Part shown: positions 1-8,810 of the stretch, in pieces
How the letters are laid out: each line of letters opens with the position of its first letter
Numbering within the stretch: the stretch's first letter is position 1
Source: Synechococcus sp. CCY 0621
Lineage (GTDB): Bacteria; Cyanobacteriota; Cyanobacteriia; PCC-6307; Cyanobiaceae
Direction: 5' to 3'
Length of the DNA stretch: 64,000 nucleotides
Assembly: GCF_019038465.1 (NCBI RefSeq)
Contig: NZ_JAFKRH010000031.1
Coordinates: 124,001-188,000, forward strand
Program-made: the position numbers and the translations under genes
The notes under the pieces: model-generated
Database searches by the model: none
Seen by the model: only the letters and a program-made list of their open reading frames with translations
Told to the model about the DNA's origin: nothing

Positions 1-475
1 CCGCTCCAGCCTGATGCTCATCGATATCGGTGTGCCCCGCAACATCAGCGCGGATGCGGCCGAGCTGCCGGGGGTCGACAGCTTTGATGTCGACGATCTC
101 CAGGAGGTGGTGGCCCGCAACCAGGAGGCCCGCCGGGAGATGGCCGCCGAGGCTGAGGGGCTCCTGGCCGAGGAATCGCGCCTGTTCCTGGAATGGTGGG
201 ACGGCCTTGAGGCGGTGCCCCTGGTCAACCGGTTGCGCCTGCAGCTGGAGGACATCCGCGAACAGGAGCTCCAGAAGGCCCTGAGTCGCATGGGCCCGGA
301 CCTTTCCGCCCGGGAGCGGAAGGTGGTCGAAGCCCTCAGCAAGGGCATCATCAACAAGGTCCTGCACACCCCGGTCACCAAGCTGCGGGCCCCCCAGCCC
401 CGTCAGCAGCGCCTGGCGTCGATGGCGGTGCTGCGCGACCTCTTCGAGCTCCACGACGAGCCACCGGAGGCCTGA
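1..475 (+). CDS. hemA: Glutamyl-tRNA reductase, C-terminal part (partial)
   Basis: This is the 3' end of a glutamyl-tRNA reductase gene; the 5' part lies before the window and the reading phase starts at base 2. The family reduces glutamyl-tRNA(Glu) to glutamate-1-semialdehyde, the first committed step of tetrapyrrole (heme, chlorophyll, bilin) synthesis in the cytoplasm. Visible are the end of the NADPH-domain segment ([12 protein letters not shown]) and the long helical dimerisation domain, with the typical [11 protein letters not shown] stretch near the end. The catalytic cysteine is outside the window. glgC follows 137 bp downstream on the same strand, as in many picocyanobacteria. The identification is firm; only completeness is lacking. 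Confidence 0.93.
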   Translation, partial: RSSLMLIDIGVPRNISADAAELPGVDSFDVDDLQEVVARNQEARREMAAEAEGLLAEESRLFLEWWDGLEAVPLVNRLRLQLEDIREQELQKALSRMGPDLSARERKVVEALSKGIINKVLHTPVTKLRAPQPRQQRLASMAVLRDLFELHDEPPEA

Positions 476-612
476 GCCCCCGTCCCCGGGATCACCCGGA
501 CCCAGCCCCATCCACCACTGCAACGGAACATGAACCGAGTTGCCGCCGCGGGGCGCTCCGCGTCACCACGCTCCAGTACGGTCTGGCCAGCCAAGGACCG
601 AGGACTGGGCTC

Positions 613-1908
613 ATGAAACGCGTTCTGGCCATCATTCTGGGAGGCGGAGCGGGAACGCGTCTCTACCCCCTCACCAAGATGCGGGCCAAGCCCGCCGTGC
701 CTCTCGCAGGCAAGTACCGCCTGATCGATATTCCCATCAGCAACTGCATCAACTCGGAGATCAACAAGATCTACGTGCTGACCCAGTTCAACAGCGCCTC
801 GCTCAACCGTCACCTGACGATGAGCTACAACCTTTCAGCCGGTTTCGGCCAGGGGTTCGTGGAGGTGCTGGCCGCCCAGCAGACCCCCGACAGCCCCAGT
901 TGGTTCGAAGGCACCGCCGATGCGGTACGCAAATATCAGTGGCTGTTCCAGGAGTGGGACGTCGACCACTACCTGATTCTTTCCGGTGACCAGCTCTACC
1001 GGATGGACTACAGCAAGTTTGTGCAGCACCACATCGATTGCGGCGCTGACCTGACCGTCGGTGCCCTGCCGGTGGACGGGGCCCAGGCGGAAGGATTCGG
1101 CCTGATGCGGACCTCCTCCGACGGCCGCATCCTGGAGTTCAGCGAGAAGCCCACCGGGGACGCCCTCGAGGCGATGCGGGTCAACACCGAAAGCCTGGGC
1201 CTGTCCGCCGAGGAGGCCGTCAAGCGGCCCTTCCTGGCGTCGATGGGGATCTACGTCTTCAACCGCAACACCCTGTTCAACCTGCTGGCCAGCAATCCGG
1301 AGTCGACGGATTTCGGCAAGGAGATCATCCCCACCTCCCTGCGGGAAGGGGACCATCTGCAGACCTTCCTGTTCGACGACTACTGGGAGGACATCGGTAC
1401 GATCGGCGCCTTCTACGAGGCCAACCTGGCCCTCACCGAACAGCCCAACCCGGCCTTCTCCTTCTATGACGAGAAGTTCCCCATCTACACCCGGCCCCGT
1501 TACCTGCCGCCCAGCAAGCTGCAGGACGCCCAGGTCACCCAGTCGATCATCGGCGAAGGCTCCCTGCTCAAGGCCTGCAGCATTCACCACTGCGTCCTGG
1601 GGGTCCGCTCCCGGGTTGAAGACGAGGTGGTGCTCCAGGACACCCTGGTGATGGGGGCCGACTTCTTCGAGTCGTCGGAGGAGCGCCTGGTGCTGCGCGA
1701 GCGGGGCGGCACCCCGATCGGCGTGGGACGCGGCACCACGGTCAAGGGGGCCATCCTCGACAAGAACGTGCGCATCGGCCGCGACGTCACCATCGTCAAC
1801 AAGGACCGGGTGGAGGAAGCCGACCGACCGGAGCTGAACTTCTACATCCGCAACGGCATCGTGGTGGTGGTCAAAAACGGCACCATCGCCGACGGCACGG
1901 TCATCTGA
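613..1908 (+). CDS. glgC: Glucose-1-phosphate adenylyltransferase (ADP-glucose pyrophosphorylase)
   Basis: A 431-residue protein of full family length that makes ADP-glucose from glucose-1-phosphate and ATP, the regulated step of glycogen synthesis. The N-terminus carries the nucleotide-binding signature [12 protein letters not shown] followed by the allosteric/substrate region [19 protein letters not shown]. The Asp-containing [11 protein letters not shown] motif and the C-terminal left-handed beta-helix ([17 protein letters not shown]) are present. The ATG has a GAGGA ribosome site about 12 bases upstream. In cyanobacteria the enzyme is activated by 3-phosphoglycerate and inhibited by phosphate; this is family knowledge. 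It sits between hemA and gnd and is followed by an inverted repeat. Confidence 0.97.
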   Translation: MKRVLAIILGGGAGTRLYPLTKMRAKPAVPLAGKYRLIDIPISNCINSEINKIYVLTQFNSASLNRHLTMSYNLSAGFGQGFVEVLAAQQTPDSPSWFEGTADAVRKYQWLFQEWDVDHYLILSGDQLYRMDYSKFVQHHIDCGADLTVGALPVDGAQAEGFGLMRTSSDGRILEFSEKPTGDALEAMRVNTESLGLSAEEAVKRPFLASMGIYVFNRNTLFNLLASNPESTDFGKEIIPTSLREGDHLQTFLFDDYWEDIGTIGAFYEANLALTEQPNPAFSFYDEKFPIYTRPRYLPPSKLQDAQVTQSIIGEGSLLKACSIHHCVLGVRSRVEDEVVLQDTLVMGADFFESSEERLVLRERGGTPIGVGRGTTVKGAILDKNVRIGRDVTIVNKDRVEEADRPELNFYIRNGIVVVVKNGTIADGTVI

Positions 1909-1920
1909 AGGCCACTTCGG

Positions 1921-1958
1921 GGGGAGGGCTGGGCCAGCAGTTGCTGACATCCCTCCCC
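1921..1958. terminator. Inverted repeat after glgC, possible terminator
   Basis: GGGGAGGG at 1921-1928 is perfectly complementary to CCCTCCCC at 1951-1958, with a 22-base loop. The loop itself contains a short CAGCA/TGCTG complementarity. There is no U-run, so it is not a textbook intrinsic terminator. Its position 13 bases after the glgC stop suggests 3'-end formation or mRNA stabilisation between glgC and gnd. Confidence 0.35.
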
Positions 1959-2021
1959 AGGAGACCGACGAGCCGCCGACCGCTGGCCACACTGCCAACG
2001 AATCAAGGAAACCTCGGTCCT

Positions 2022-3440
2022 ATGGGCAAGGCGCATTTCGGACTCATCGGCCTTGGCGTGATGGGTGAGAATCTGGTCCTCAACGCTGAGAGAAACGGGT
2101 TCTCGAGCGTCGTCTACAACCGGACCTACGCCAAGACCGAAGACTTCCTGGCCGGACGCGGTGCCGGCAAGGACATCGTGGGAGCCGCCACCCTGGAGGA
2201 GTTCGTGGCGGCCCTGGAGCGGCCCCGCCGCATCCTGATGATGGTCAAGGCGGGCGCTCCGGTGGATGCCACCATCGCCAGCATCTCGCCGCTGCTCGAG
2301 GAAGGTGATCTGCTGATCGACGGCGGCAACTCCCTCTACACCGACACCGAGCGGCGGGCGGCTGAGCTGGAGAGCAAGAGCTTCGGCTACATCGGCATGG
2401 GCGTCTCCGGTGGCGCCAAGGGGGCCCTGGAGGGCCCGAGCATGATGCCCGGCGGCACCAAGGCGGCCTATGACGCCATCGAAAGCCTGGTCACCAAGAT
2501 GGCCGCCCAGGTGGAGGACGGCCCCTGCGTCACCTACATCGGCCCCGGTGGCGCCGGCCACTTCGTCAAGACCGTCCACAACGGCATTGAGTACGGCATC
2601 GAGCAGATCCTGGCCGAGGCCTACGACCTGATGAAGCGCATCGGCGGCCTCGATGGCGACGCCATGGCCGACGTGCTGGGTGGCTGGAACCAGACCGAAG
2701 AGCTCGCCTCCTTCCTGGTGGAGATCACCGAGGTGTGTCTGCGCACCAAGGATCCCGAAAGCGGTGGCGATCTGGTGGAGCTGATCGTTGATGCCGCCGG
2801 CCAGAAGGGCACCGGCCTGTGGACCGTGGTCAGCGCCCTGGAGATGGGGGTGCCCGTTCCCACGATCTACGCCGCCCTCAACGCCCGGGTGCTGAGCTCC
2901 CTGCGCAACGAGCGGATGGAGGCCGAATCGGTGCTGCTCGGCCCCGCGCCCCACAGCTTCTCCCTGGGGGAACCGGCCACCGGCATGGCGCCGTTGCGGG
3001 ATGCCTGCATCCTGGCCTGCATTGCCAGCTACGGCCAGGGCATGGCCCTGCTGCAGGAGGCCTCCAAACTCCACGACTACAACCTTGACTTCTCGGCCAT
3101 CGGCCAGATCTGGAAGGGGGGCTGCATCATCCGGGCCCGGCTGCTGCAACGCATCCAGGACGCCTATGGCGCCAATCCCTCCCTCCCCAACCTGATGCTG
3201 GATCCCTGGTTCGCCGCCCAGGTCAACCAGCGCCTGGGCGGCCTGCGTCAGGTGGTGGCGGGGGCGGCCCTGGCCGGCATCCCCGTGCCCTGCCTGAGCA
3301 GCACCCTGGATTACATCGACAGCTACCGCAGCGGCCGTCTGCCCCAGAACCTGGTGCAGGCGATGCGGGACTGCTTCGGCTCCCATACTTATGAACGCAC
3401 GGACCGCCCCGGCGCGTTCCATACCGAATGGCTCGATTGA
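2022..3440 (+). CDS. gnd: 6-phosphogluconate dehydrogenase (decarboxylating)
   Basis: This 472-residue enzyme oxidatively decarboxylates 6-phosphogluconate to ribulose-5-phosphate with NADP+, the third step of the oxidative pentose phosphate pathway. The start at MGKAHFGLIGLGVMG places the Rossmann GxGxxG motif at the N-terminus; an upstream in-frame start at 1941 would add 27 unrelated residues and is rejected. The substrate signature GVSGGAKGALEGPSMMPGG and the catalytic Lys region GGAGHFVKTVHNGIEYG are intact. The last 13 bases overlap pgl, which encodes the enzyme acting immediately before it in the pathway, so the two are almost certainly co-translated. Confidence 0.97.
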   Translation: MGKAHFGLIGLGVMGENLVLNAERNGFSSVVYNRTYAKTEDFLAGRGAGKDIVGAATLEEFVAALERPRRILMMVKAGAPVDATIASISPLLEEGDLLIDGGNSLYTDTERRAAELESKSFGYIGMGVSGGAKGALEGPSMMPGGTKAAYDAIESLVTKMAAQVEDGPCVTYIGPGGAGHFVKTVHNGIEYGIEQILAEAYDLMKRIGGLDGDAMADVLGGWNQTEELASFLVEITEVCLRTKDPESGGDLVELIVDAAGQKGTGLWTVVSALEMGVPVPTIYAALNARVLSSLRNERMEAESVLLGPAPHSFSLGEPATGMAPLRDACILACIASYGQGMALLQEASKLHDYNLDFSAIGQIWKGGCIIRARLLQRIQDAYGANPSLPNLMLDPWFAAQVNQRLGGLRQVVAGAALAGIPVPCLSSTLDYIDSYRSGRLPQNLVQAMRDCFGSHTYERTDRPGAFHTEWLD

Positions 3441-4168
3441 CCGAATCCAGCACCCGTTACCACCTGATTGTCGCCGCCAGCCCCGAGGAGCTGGCCCGCC
3501 AGGCGGCCGAACAGATCGCCGCCGGCATCGACCTGGCCCTGGCCGAGCGGGACCGGGCCCAGATCGCCCTGGCCGGTGGCGAAACCCCCCGGGCGGCCTA
3601 CAGCCGTCTGGGGGGCGAGCACCTGCCCTGGGAGCGGGTCGATGTGCTCCTGGGCGATGAGCGCTGGGTGCCGGCCGACGACCCCTCCAGCAATGCCCGC
3701 ATGCTGCGCGAAACCCTGCTGGCCCAGGCGCCCGCCAGCCGGGCTCGCTTCCACCCGGTGCCCACCGACCGGCCCAGCGCCGAGGCCAGCGCCATGGCCT
3801 ATGCGGCGGAACTGGCGGTGCTCTGCCCCGGCCGGATGCCCCGCTTCGATGTGGTGCTGCTGGGCCTGGGCGACGACGGCCACACCGCCTCCCTGTTTCC
3901 GGGCACGGCGGCCCCCGCTGTTGTCGACCGCCCGGTCACCATCGGCGAAGGCAAGGGTCTGCCCCGCATCACCCTCTCCGCTCCGGTGCTCTCGGCCGCC
4001 CGCCGGGTGATCTTTCTGGTCAGTGGTGCCGGCAAACGCCAGGCGCTGGCCCGGCTGCTTGATCCCAATGAGCCCGCCGAGCGCACCCCCGCCCGGCTGG
4101 TGCGGCCGGCCTCGGAGGTGCTGATCCTGGCCGATGCCGCCGCCGCCGCCGACCTTCCCCCCCACTGA
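3428..4168 (+). CDS. pgl: 6-phosphogluconolactonase
   Basis: A 246-residue protein of the Pgl/NagB-like family that hydrolyses 6-phosphogluconolactone to 6-phosphogluconate. Diagnostic pieces are the LAGGETPRAAY phosphate loop, the DVLLGDERWVPADDPSSNARM segment (residues about 75-96) and LLGLGDDGHTASLFPG. It overlaps gnd by 13 bp and is followed after 7 bp by the CIA30-like gene, so gnd-pgl-CIA30-hypothetical look like one operon. The order of reactions is Pgl then Gnd, so this pair covers the two steps after glucose-6-phosphate dehydrogenase. zwf is not in the window. Confidence 0.95.
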   Translation: MARLTESSTRYHLIVAASPEELARQAAEQIAAGIDLALAERDRAQIALAGGETPRAAYSRLGGEHLPWERVDVLLGDERWVPADDPSSNARMLRETLLAQAPASRARFHPVPTDRPSAEASAMAYAAELAVLCPGRMPRFDVVLLGLGDDGHTASLFPGTAAPAVVDRPVTIGEGKGLPRITLSAPVLSAARRVIFLVSGAGKRQALARLLDPNEPAERTPARLVRPASEVLILADAAAAADLPPH

Positions 4169-4175
4169 GACAACC

Positions 4176-4730
4176 ATGCAGGTGATCCGTGGCGATGGTT
4201 TCAGCGGCTGGCATGCCCTCAACGACACCGTGATGGGCGGCCGCAGCAGCGGCAGCTGCACGGTCAGCAGCCGCGGGCTGCGCCTGGAGGCGGAGGTGGT
4301 GGAGCAGGGCGGTGGCTTCGTGAGCTGCCGCTCGCCGGTGTTCTCCCCACCCCTGGATCTTTCCGATCAGGCCGCTTTCGAATTGGAGTTGCAGGGCGAT
4401 GGCCGCCACTACAAGCTGGCCGTCGCCTGCGCCGACGGTGTGGCGGGCCTCACCGAACTGATCCCCGGCGGGGTGCGCTGGGTGGCCAACTTCGCCACCG
4501 CCGCCGATGGCCCCTGCCGGCTGCGGATTCCCTTTGATCAGCTGCGTCCGTCCATCCGGGCCAAGCCGATCGAGGCCCTGCCCCTGGGCCTGCCACTGCG
4601 CTTCGACGCCGCTCGCATCACCCGGCTGCAGATCCTGCATTCGAAATTCGGCGACGACGGCACCGCCAATCCAGGCTTCCGGGCCGGCCCGCTCCTGCTG
4701 GAGCTGATGGCGATCGATGCCGTCGCCTGA
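4176..4730 (+). CDS. CIA30-family protein
   Basis: A 184-residue protein with the CIA30 (NADH:ubiquinone oxidoreductase intermediate-associated protein 30) domain over nearly its whole length. The typical N-terminal NDTVMGGRSSG motif near residues 15-25 is followed by alternating beta-strands of a galactose-binding-like fold. In eukaryotes CIA30 proteins assist complex I assembly; in cyanobacteria relatives have been linked to thylakoid complexes, but the role of this one is not shown by the sequence. The ATG at 4176 lies 7 bp after pgl; an earlier in-frame start at 4134 would be inside pgl and is less likely. The gene's 3' end overlaps the next gene by 14 bp. Confidence 0.82.
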   Translation: MQVIRGDGFSGWHALNDTVMGGRSSGSCTVSSRGLRLEAEVVEQGGGFVSCRSPVFSPPLDLSDQAAFELELQGDGRHYKLAVACADGVAGLTELIPGGVRWVANFATAADGPCRLRIPFDQLRPSIRAKPIEALPLGLPLRFDAARITRLQILHSKFGDDGTANPGFRAGPLLLELMAIDAVA

Positions 4731-5130
4731 GTCTTCGATCGGCAACGCCAACACCGACCTGAGCCGGCTGGTGGCGGCAGCGGCCGACCTCTGCCGCAAG
4801 CCCCTGCGCCATGCCGTGGTGTCGCCAAGCCACGGCGGCGCGGCAGCCGAGACGCAGCAGAGTCTCGACCTCTGCCTGCGCCTGGAGGCCCGCACGCCCG
4901 AGGGGGAGCGGCTGCCGGCGGAGGATCTGGAGCTGGAGATCTACCGCAGTGGCGACGCGCTCAACCTCACCCTCGCCTGGTGCTACAGGGACGACCAACC
5001 GCTGCTGTGGCAGGGAAGCCACCCGGTCTGGATGGATGGGGCCACGGGCCTGCGCAGCAGCTGTCCGCCCCAGGGCGCACCGCTGGAGGCCCTGGCCCGC
5101 CGGCTCAGGGCCCTGCTGCGGCCCGATTAA
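4717..5130 (+). CDS. Conserved hypothetical picocyanobacterial protein
   Basis: A soluble 137-residue protein without signal peptide or membrane segment. I do not recognise a named domain. The middle has a beta-rich pattern (LELEIYRSGDALNLTLAW) and the C-terminus an amphipathic helix (LEALARRLRALLR). It overlaps the CIA30-family gene by 14 bp and is probably translationally coupled to it. Its TAA stop is shared, base for base in a TTAA palindrome, with the stop of the convergent CheB/CheR gene. Codon usage is GC-rich like its neighbours, which supports it being a real gene. Confidence 0.7.
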   Translation: MPSPESSIGNANTDLSRLVAAAADLCRKPLRHAVVSPSHGGAAAETQQSLDLCLRLEARTPEGERLPAEDLELEIYRSGDALNLTLAWCYRDDQPLLWQGSHPVWMDGATGLRSSCPPQGAPLEALARRLRALLRPD

Positions 5131-8100
5131 GCCTGAGGCGTTGGCAGCAGCACCAGCAGGGCCCCGATCCCCACCGACCCTGGCAGACGCCAGAGTTCGG
5201 CCGGGGACTCCAGCGTGCGGCCATCCCGGTGGCGCAGGGTGAGGTCTTCGGTGCGCAACAACGGCTCAGCGGCCGAAGCTTCGCTGGACTGGTCCGCCCA
5301 CACCGCCTCCGGCAGCGCGCAGAAAAGTGACGCCGGCGAGCCCACCAGGCTGGCCCGGTCGAAGCCGATGCGTTCGCAGAGGCTGCTGTTGACCATCACC
5401 ACCTTCTGGTCGGCGTCGAACACCGCCAGGGCGAAGCTGGGGCTCTGGATCAGGGTCTCGAAGAGAGCGCTGAGGTCCTGGCCACGCTTCTGCACCTGGC
5501 GCTGCTCCGTCACGTCGGCCAGGGTGCCGACCACGTAGCGATCGGTGGCTTCGGTGAGCACCCGGGCGTTCTCGTTCACCCAGCGTCGCTGGCCATCACG
5601 GCGGATGATCCGGTACTCCACCGACCAGCCCCCCTGCTTCAGGTCGCGGCTGGCCCAGACCCGCTCGCGGTCAGCCGGATCGATGGCGTCATCGAGCAGT
5701 TCCGAATGGGCGAACAGCTCGGCCGGGGTCCAGCCCGTCAGGGGCAGGATGCGTTTGCTGGCATAAAGAAGGCGATGCAGGGTGTCGTCCCGCTTCCAGA
5801 CCGCCTGGTCGAGGGCATCGGTGAGGCTGGAGAAGGAATCCAGGGAGTCCTCGGCGGCCCTGCGCAGGGCCAGCAGTTCCGACACGTCGGTGAGGGTGAC
5901 GATCGCCCCGCGGCGCTTGCCTTCCAGTTCCTGGTAGGGCAACACCTGGGCCAGGTAGGCGATCTCCTCGTTCACGGCCTCGATGCTGCGCCGTGAGGCC
6001 CCGGCCAGCACCTCCCCCAGGGCAGCCCGCAGACCGGGCACGGCCACCGTGGTGGGGATGCCGAGCAGGGGCTGGCCGATGTCCCCCTCCACCAGGGCGA
6101 AGACGCGCACCGCCAGCGGGGTGTAGCGGGTGATGCGCAGGTCCCGATCGACGATCACCATCCCCTGATTCAAGGAGCGCTGGATGTTCTCCAGGTCGGA
6201 ACTGAGCTGCTGCAGGTCCTCCGTCCTGGCCCGCAACTGCTGGTTGAGGGTGGCCAGTTCCTCGTTGGTGGCCTGCAGTTCCTCGTTGGAGGATTCGAGC
6301 TCCTCATTGGACGACTGCAGTTCCTCGGAGGAGGCCTGCAGTTCCTCGGCGGAGGCTTCCAGTTCCTCGTTGGCCCCTTCCAGGTCGGCCATCGAGCGCC
6401 GCAGGGTGTCATGGCTGGCGAGCAGTTCCTTTTCCAGCCGAGCGATCTGCTGGTCGAAATCCGGTGCCCGGATCACCGGCTCGCCACCGCTGGCGGACTC
6501 CGGTCCATCCGCCGGCTCCGGCAGAAAACTCAGCAGCGTCAGCCGTCGCTGGTTGACGTCCAGGGGCCGTGCCTCCAGCTGCAGGCTCAGGCCGAAATCG
6601 GGCAGGTGCAGCACCCGGCTGCGCACCGGTTGGCCATCGGCCCGGACGATCAGCAGCAGGGCGCGGGCCTCGGCCTGCAGATCAGGCAGCAGGAAGGTGG
6701 TGGCGGCACTGGAGATCCGGCCTTCCGGGAGCCGGCAGTAGGGGCTGACATCGCCGATCACCTCGACCAGTTCGTGGGCTTCATCAAGGACCACGCAGGG
6801 GGGACAGGTGCTGCGCACCAGGGCTTCGAGGGTGGCGACGTGCTCCTCCACCACGGTTTCCCGCAGGATCGAGATGCGGCCGACTGGACTGAACAGCTGG
6901 GGGGGGCGCTGGGCGGCCTGGGGGAACGTGGAAAAGCGCGTGGGCTGGTTTTCCCCGGTGCGATGAAAGATCCGGTGCTCGGCATTGGCCACGCCGAACC
7001 CTTCGGTCCTGTTGCCAAGGGATTCGGTCCGCCCCAGGAACAGCAGCCCGGAGGGCAGCAGGCCGAAGCGGAACAGGCCCAGCACCCGGTCCTGCAGCGG
7101 TGGGGTGAAGTAGATGAGGGTGTTGCGGCTGCAGATCAGATCCAGGCGTGGGAAGGGGGGATCGATCCCGACGTTGTGACGGGCGAAGACGACGCAGTTG
7201 CGCAGGGCTTCGCTGATCTGCATCTCGCCGTTGTGGCGAACGACAAAGCGCTCCCGCAGGGCCTCCGGGATCGCCATGGTGCTGGCCGCCGGGTAGGTGG
7301 CCCGGCGCGCGATCGCCAGGCTTTCCTCATCGAGATCGGTGCCGAAGATCTTGAGGTGATTGGTCAGATCCTGGGGGTGGTCGAGCACCTCACTGATCAG
7401 CATGCCGATGGAGTACACCTCTTCGCCGGTGGCACAGCCCGGCACCCACACCCTGAGGCGATCCCGGCGCGTGCGCTGCGCCACATAGGCCCGCAGCAAC
7501 TCCCCCAGGACCGCGAACGAATCGGGGTCGCGGAAGAAGGACGTGACGGTGACCAGCAGGCACTGGACCAGGGCGGAGGACTCATTGCGGTCGGCCGACA
7601 GCAGCTGCAGGTACTCCTCCATCGTGTCCATCTGGCGCAGGGCCATGCGCCGCGACAGCTGCCGCTGCAGGGTGGAGTGCTTGTACTGGCTGAAGTCGAT
7701 GCCGCTGTTGTGCTTCAGCAGCTCCAGGGCGCTGCTGACGTTCACCACTTCCGGCTCCGGCGGGTTGTGTTCCACCCAGTCGTCACCTGAATGCATCAGG
7801 TCGCAGAGGTGCTGACCGATGCCGACCGGGTCGAGGATGAGGTCGGCCCCACCCATGGCGATGGCGGCCCTGGGCATGCCATCAAAGCGGGCGCTTTCGG
7901 GGGTCTGGGCGATGGTGAGACCGCCGGCGGCCCGGATGGCCCTCAGGCCGCGGGCCCCATCGGAACCGGTGCCCGAAAGGACCACGGCCGCGCCACGTTC
8001 GGACCAGTGCTCGGCGATCGACTCGAACAGGCGATCGATGCTGGGGCTGGGGCCGAAGCGCGGTTCGGGATCCGCCAGGGCCACCCGGTTCCCCAGCACG

Positions 8101-8492
8101 CGGATGTCGTGATTGGGCGGACAGACGGTGATGGTGCCGGGGAGCAACTCGGCCCCATCCACCGCGTTGAGCACCTGCAGCGGCGTGACTCGGGCGAGCA
8201 GATCGACCATCAGGCTGCCGTGGTCGGGGGCCAGGTGCTGGGCCACCACGTACGCCACATGGCCACCGACGGCGAGGCTGCCCAGCAGCAACTGCAGGGC
8301 CTCCAGCCCACCTGCCGATGCACCGATGCCGACAAGATGCATCAATTTCTCTGTACGACCTGATTCATTCGCTCCCTTCGGCCCCGAAGATGGAACGGCA
8401 TCGGCAGAGGAGGCAGGGGATGGCGCAGGCAAGGACTCTGCATCACTTGATACTTCCATCCGCAGAGAGGCGATGAGAGGAGGATTAGCCAC
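5127..8492 (-). CDS. CheB-CheR hybrid signalling protein with PAS domains
   Basis: A 1121-residue cytoplasmic protein with domains in this order: CheB methylesterase (about 50-235), CheR methyltransferase (about 255-510), a linker, an E/S/L-rich signalling coiled coil (about 680-770), then three PAS-like domains to the end. The CheB catalytic triad is present as S59 (GIGASAGG), H86 (AQHLAPDHG) and D178 (GTGSDG). The AdoMet motif of CheR is VPGCATGEEVYS at about 350-361. No receiver, kinase or GGDEF domain follows, so output is probably through partner proteins. The apparent start is GTG; a GGGGAGGA sequence lies about 20 bases upstream, rather far, and ATG at codon 12 or 51 is possible. No chemoreceptor or CheA gene is in the window. 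Confidence 0.9.
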   Translation of the reverse strand: MANPPLIASLRMEVSSDAESLPAPSPASSADAVPSSGPKGANESGRTEKLMHLVGIGASAGGLEALQLLLGSLAVGGHVAYVVAQHLAPDHGSLMVDLLARVTPLQVLNAVDGAELLPGTITVCPPNHDIRVLGNRVALADPEPRFGPSPSIDRLFESIAEHWSERGAAVVLSGTGSDGARGLRAIRAAGGLTIAQTPESARFDGMPRAAIAMGGADLILDPVGIGQHLCDLMHSGDDWVEHNPPEPEVVNVSSALELLKHNSGIDFSQYKHSTLQRQLSRRMALRQMDTMEEYLQLLSADRNESSALVQCLLVTVTSFFRDPDSFAVLGELLRAYVAQRTRRDRLRVWVPGCATGEEVYSIGMLISEVLDHPQDLTNHLKIFGTDLDEESLAIARRATYPAASTMAIPEALRERFVVRHNGEMQISEALRNCVVFARHNVGIDPPFPRLDLICSRNTLIYFTPPLQDRVLGLFRFGLLPSGLLFLGRTESLGNRTEGFGVANAEHRIFHRTGENQPTRFSTFPQAAQRPPQLFSPVGRISILRETVVEEHVATLEALVRSTCPPCVVLDEAHELVEVIGDVSPYCRLPEGRISSAATTFLLPDLQAEARALLLIVRADGQPVRSRVLHLPDFGLSLQLEARPLDVNQRRLTLLSFLPEPADGPESASGGEPVIRAPDFDQQIARLEKELLASHDTLRRSMADLEGANEELEASAEELQASSEELQSSNEELESSNEELQATNEELATLNQQLRARTEDLQQLSSDLENIQRSLNQGMVIVDRDLRITRYTPLAVRVFALVEGDIGQPLLGIPTTVAVPGLRAALGEVLAGASRRSIEAVNEEIAYLAQVLPYQELEGKRRGAIVTLTDVSELLALRRAAEDSLDSFSSLTDALDQAVWKRDDTLHRLLYASKRILPLTGWTPAELFAHSELLDDAIDPADRERVWASRDLKQGGWSVEYRIIRRDGQRRWVNENARVLTEATDRYVVGTLADVTEQRQVQKRGQDLSALFETLIQSPSFALAVFDADQKVVMVNSSLCERIGFDRASLVGSPASLFCALPEAVWADQSSEASAAEPLLRTEDLTLRHRDGRTLESPAELWRLPGSVGIGALLVLLPTPQA

Positions 8493-8810
8493 TCTAGCTG
8501 CTCAACACTTTTCCTCCCCGAGATGAGGTTGCTCCAGCCGCCGATCTGACGCTGGAGTGCATCGCATGGGATGGCTTTCTCTTTCATCGGCTTCGATGCC
8601 TTCAAAACTGACGGAATGGGTCTGTTGAGAACTTATGTCCTGGTCTCCTATCCGGCAATCAAGCCGATGCCTGTTTGTTCGAATCAACATCTCTCATAGA
8701 CATTGAAGCCTTCAGATTACTTCGAGACCGCTCCTATAGAGGCATTTCTTGAAGCCAGCCTGAATTGTGATAGAATTATTAACAAGCGAGAAGGGGGGGT
8801 GGGTCGACTG
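8493..8810. other. AT-richer divergent intergenic region
   Basis: About 318 bp between the divergent CheB/CheR and AraC-type genes, visibly richer in A and T than the surrounding genes. It contains a plausible sigma-70 type promoter reading rightward (8749-8776) and a purine-rich ribosome site just before 8811. Short open frames inside it have no protein-like composition. It probably holds the regulatory sites of both flanking genes. Confidence 0.6.
8749..8776 (+). promoter_or_regulatory. Putative sigma-70 promoter of the AraC-type gene
   Basis: TTGAAG at 8749-8754 and TAGAAT at 8771-8776 are separated by 16 bp, matching 4/6 and 5/6 of the -35 and -10 consensus. The predicted transcript would begin around 8783, leaving a short leader before the ATG at 8811. 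This argues against a start codon at 8703. Confidence 0.5.

Noticed and set aside
6184-6420. Repetitive TTCCTC-rich DNA resembling a repeat array
   Set aside because: It is the coding sequence of the heptad-rich coiled coil in the CheB/CheR protein; there are no spacers, so it is not CRISPR.
8703-8810. N-terminal extension of the AraC-type gene from a TTG
   Set aside because: The segment is AT-rich, overlaps the predicted promoter, and a better ATG with a G-rich ribosome site exists at 8811.
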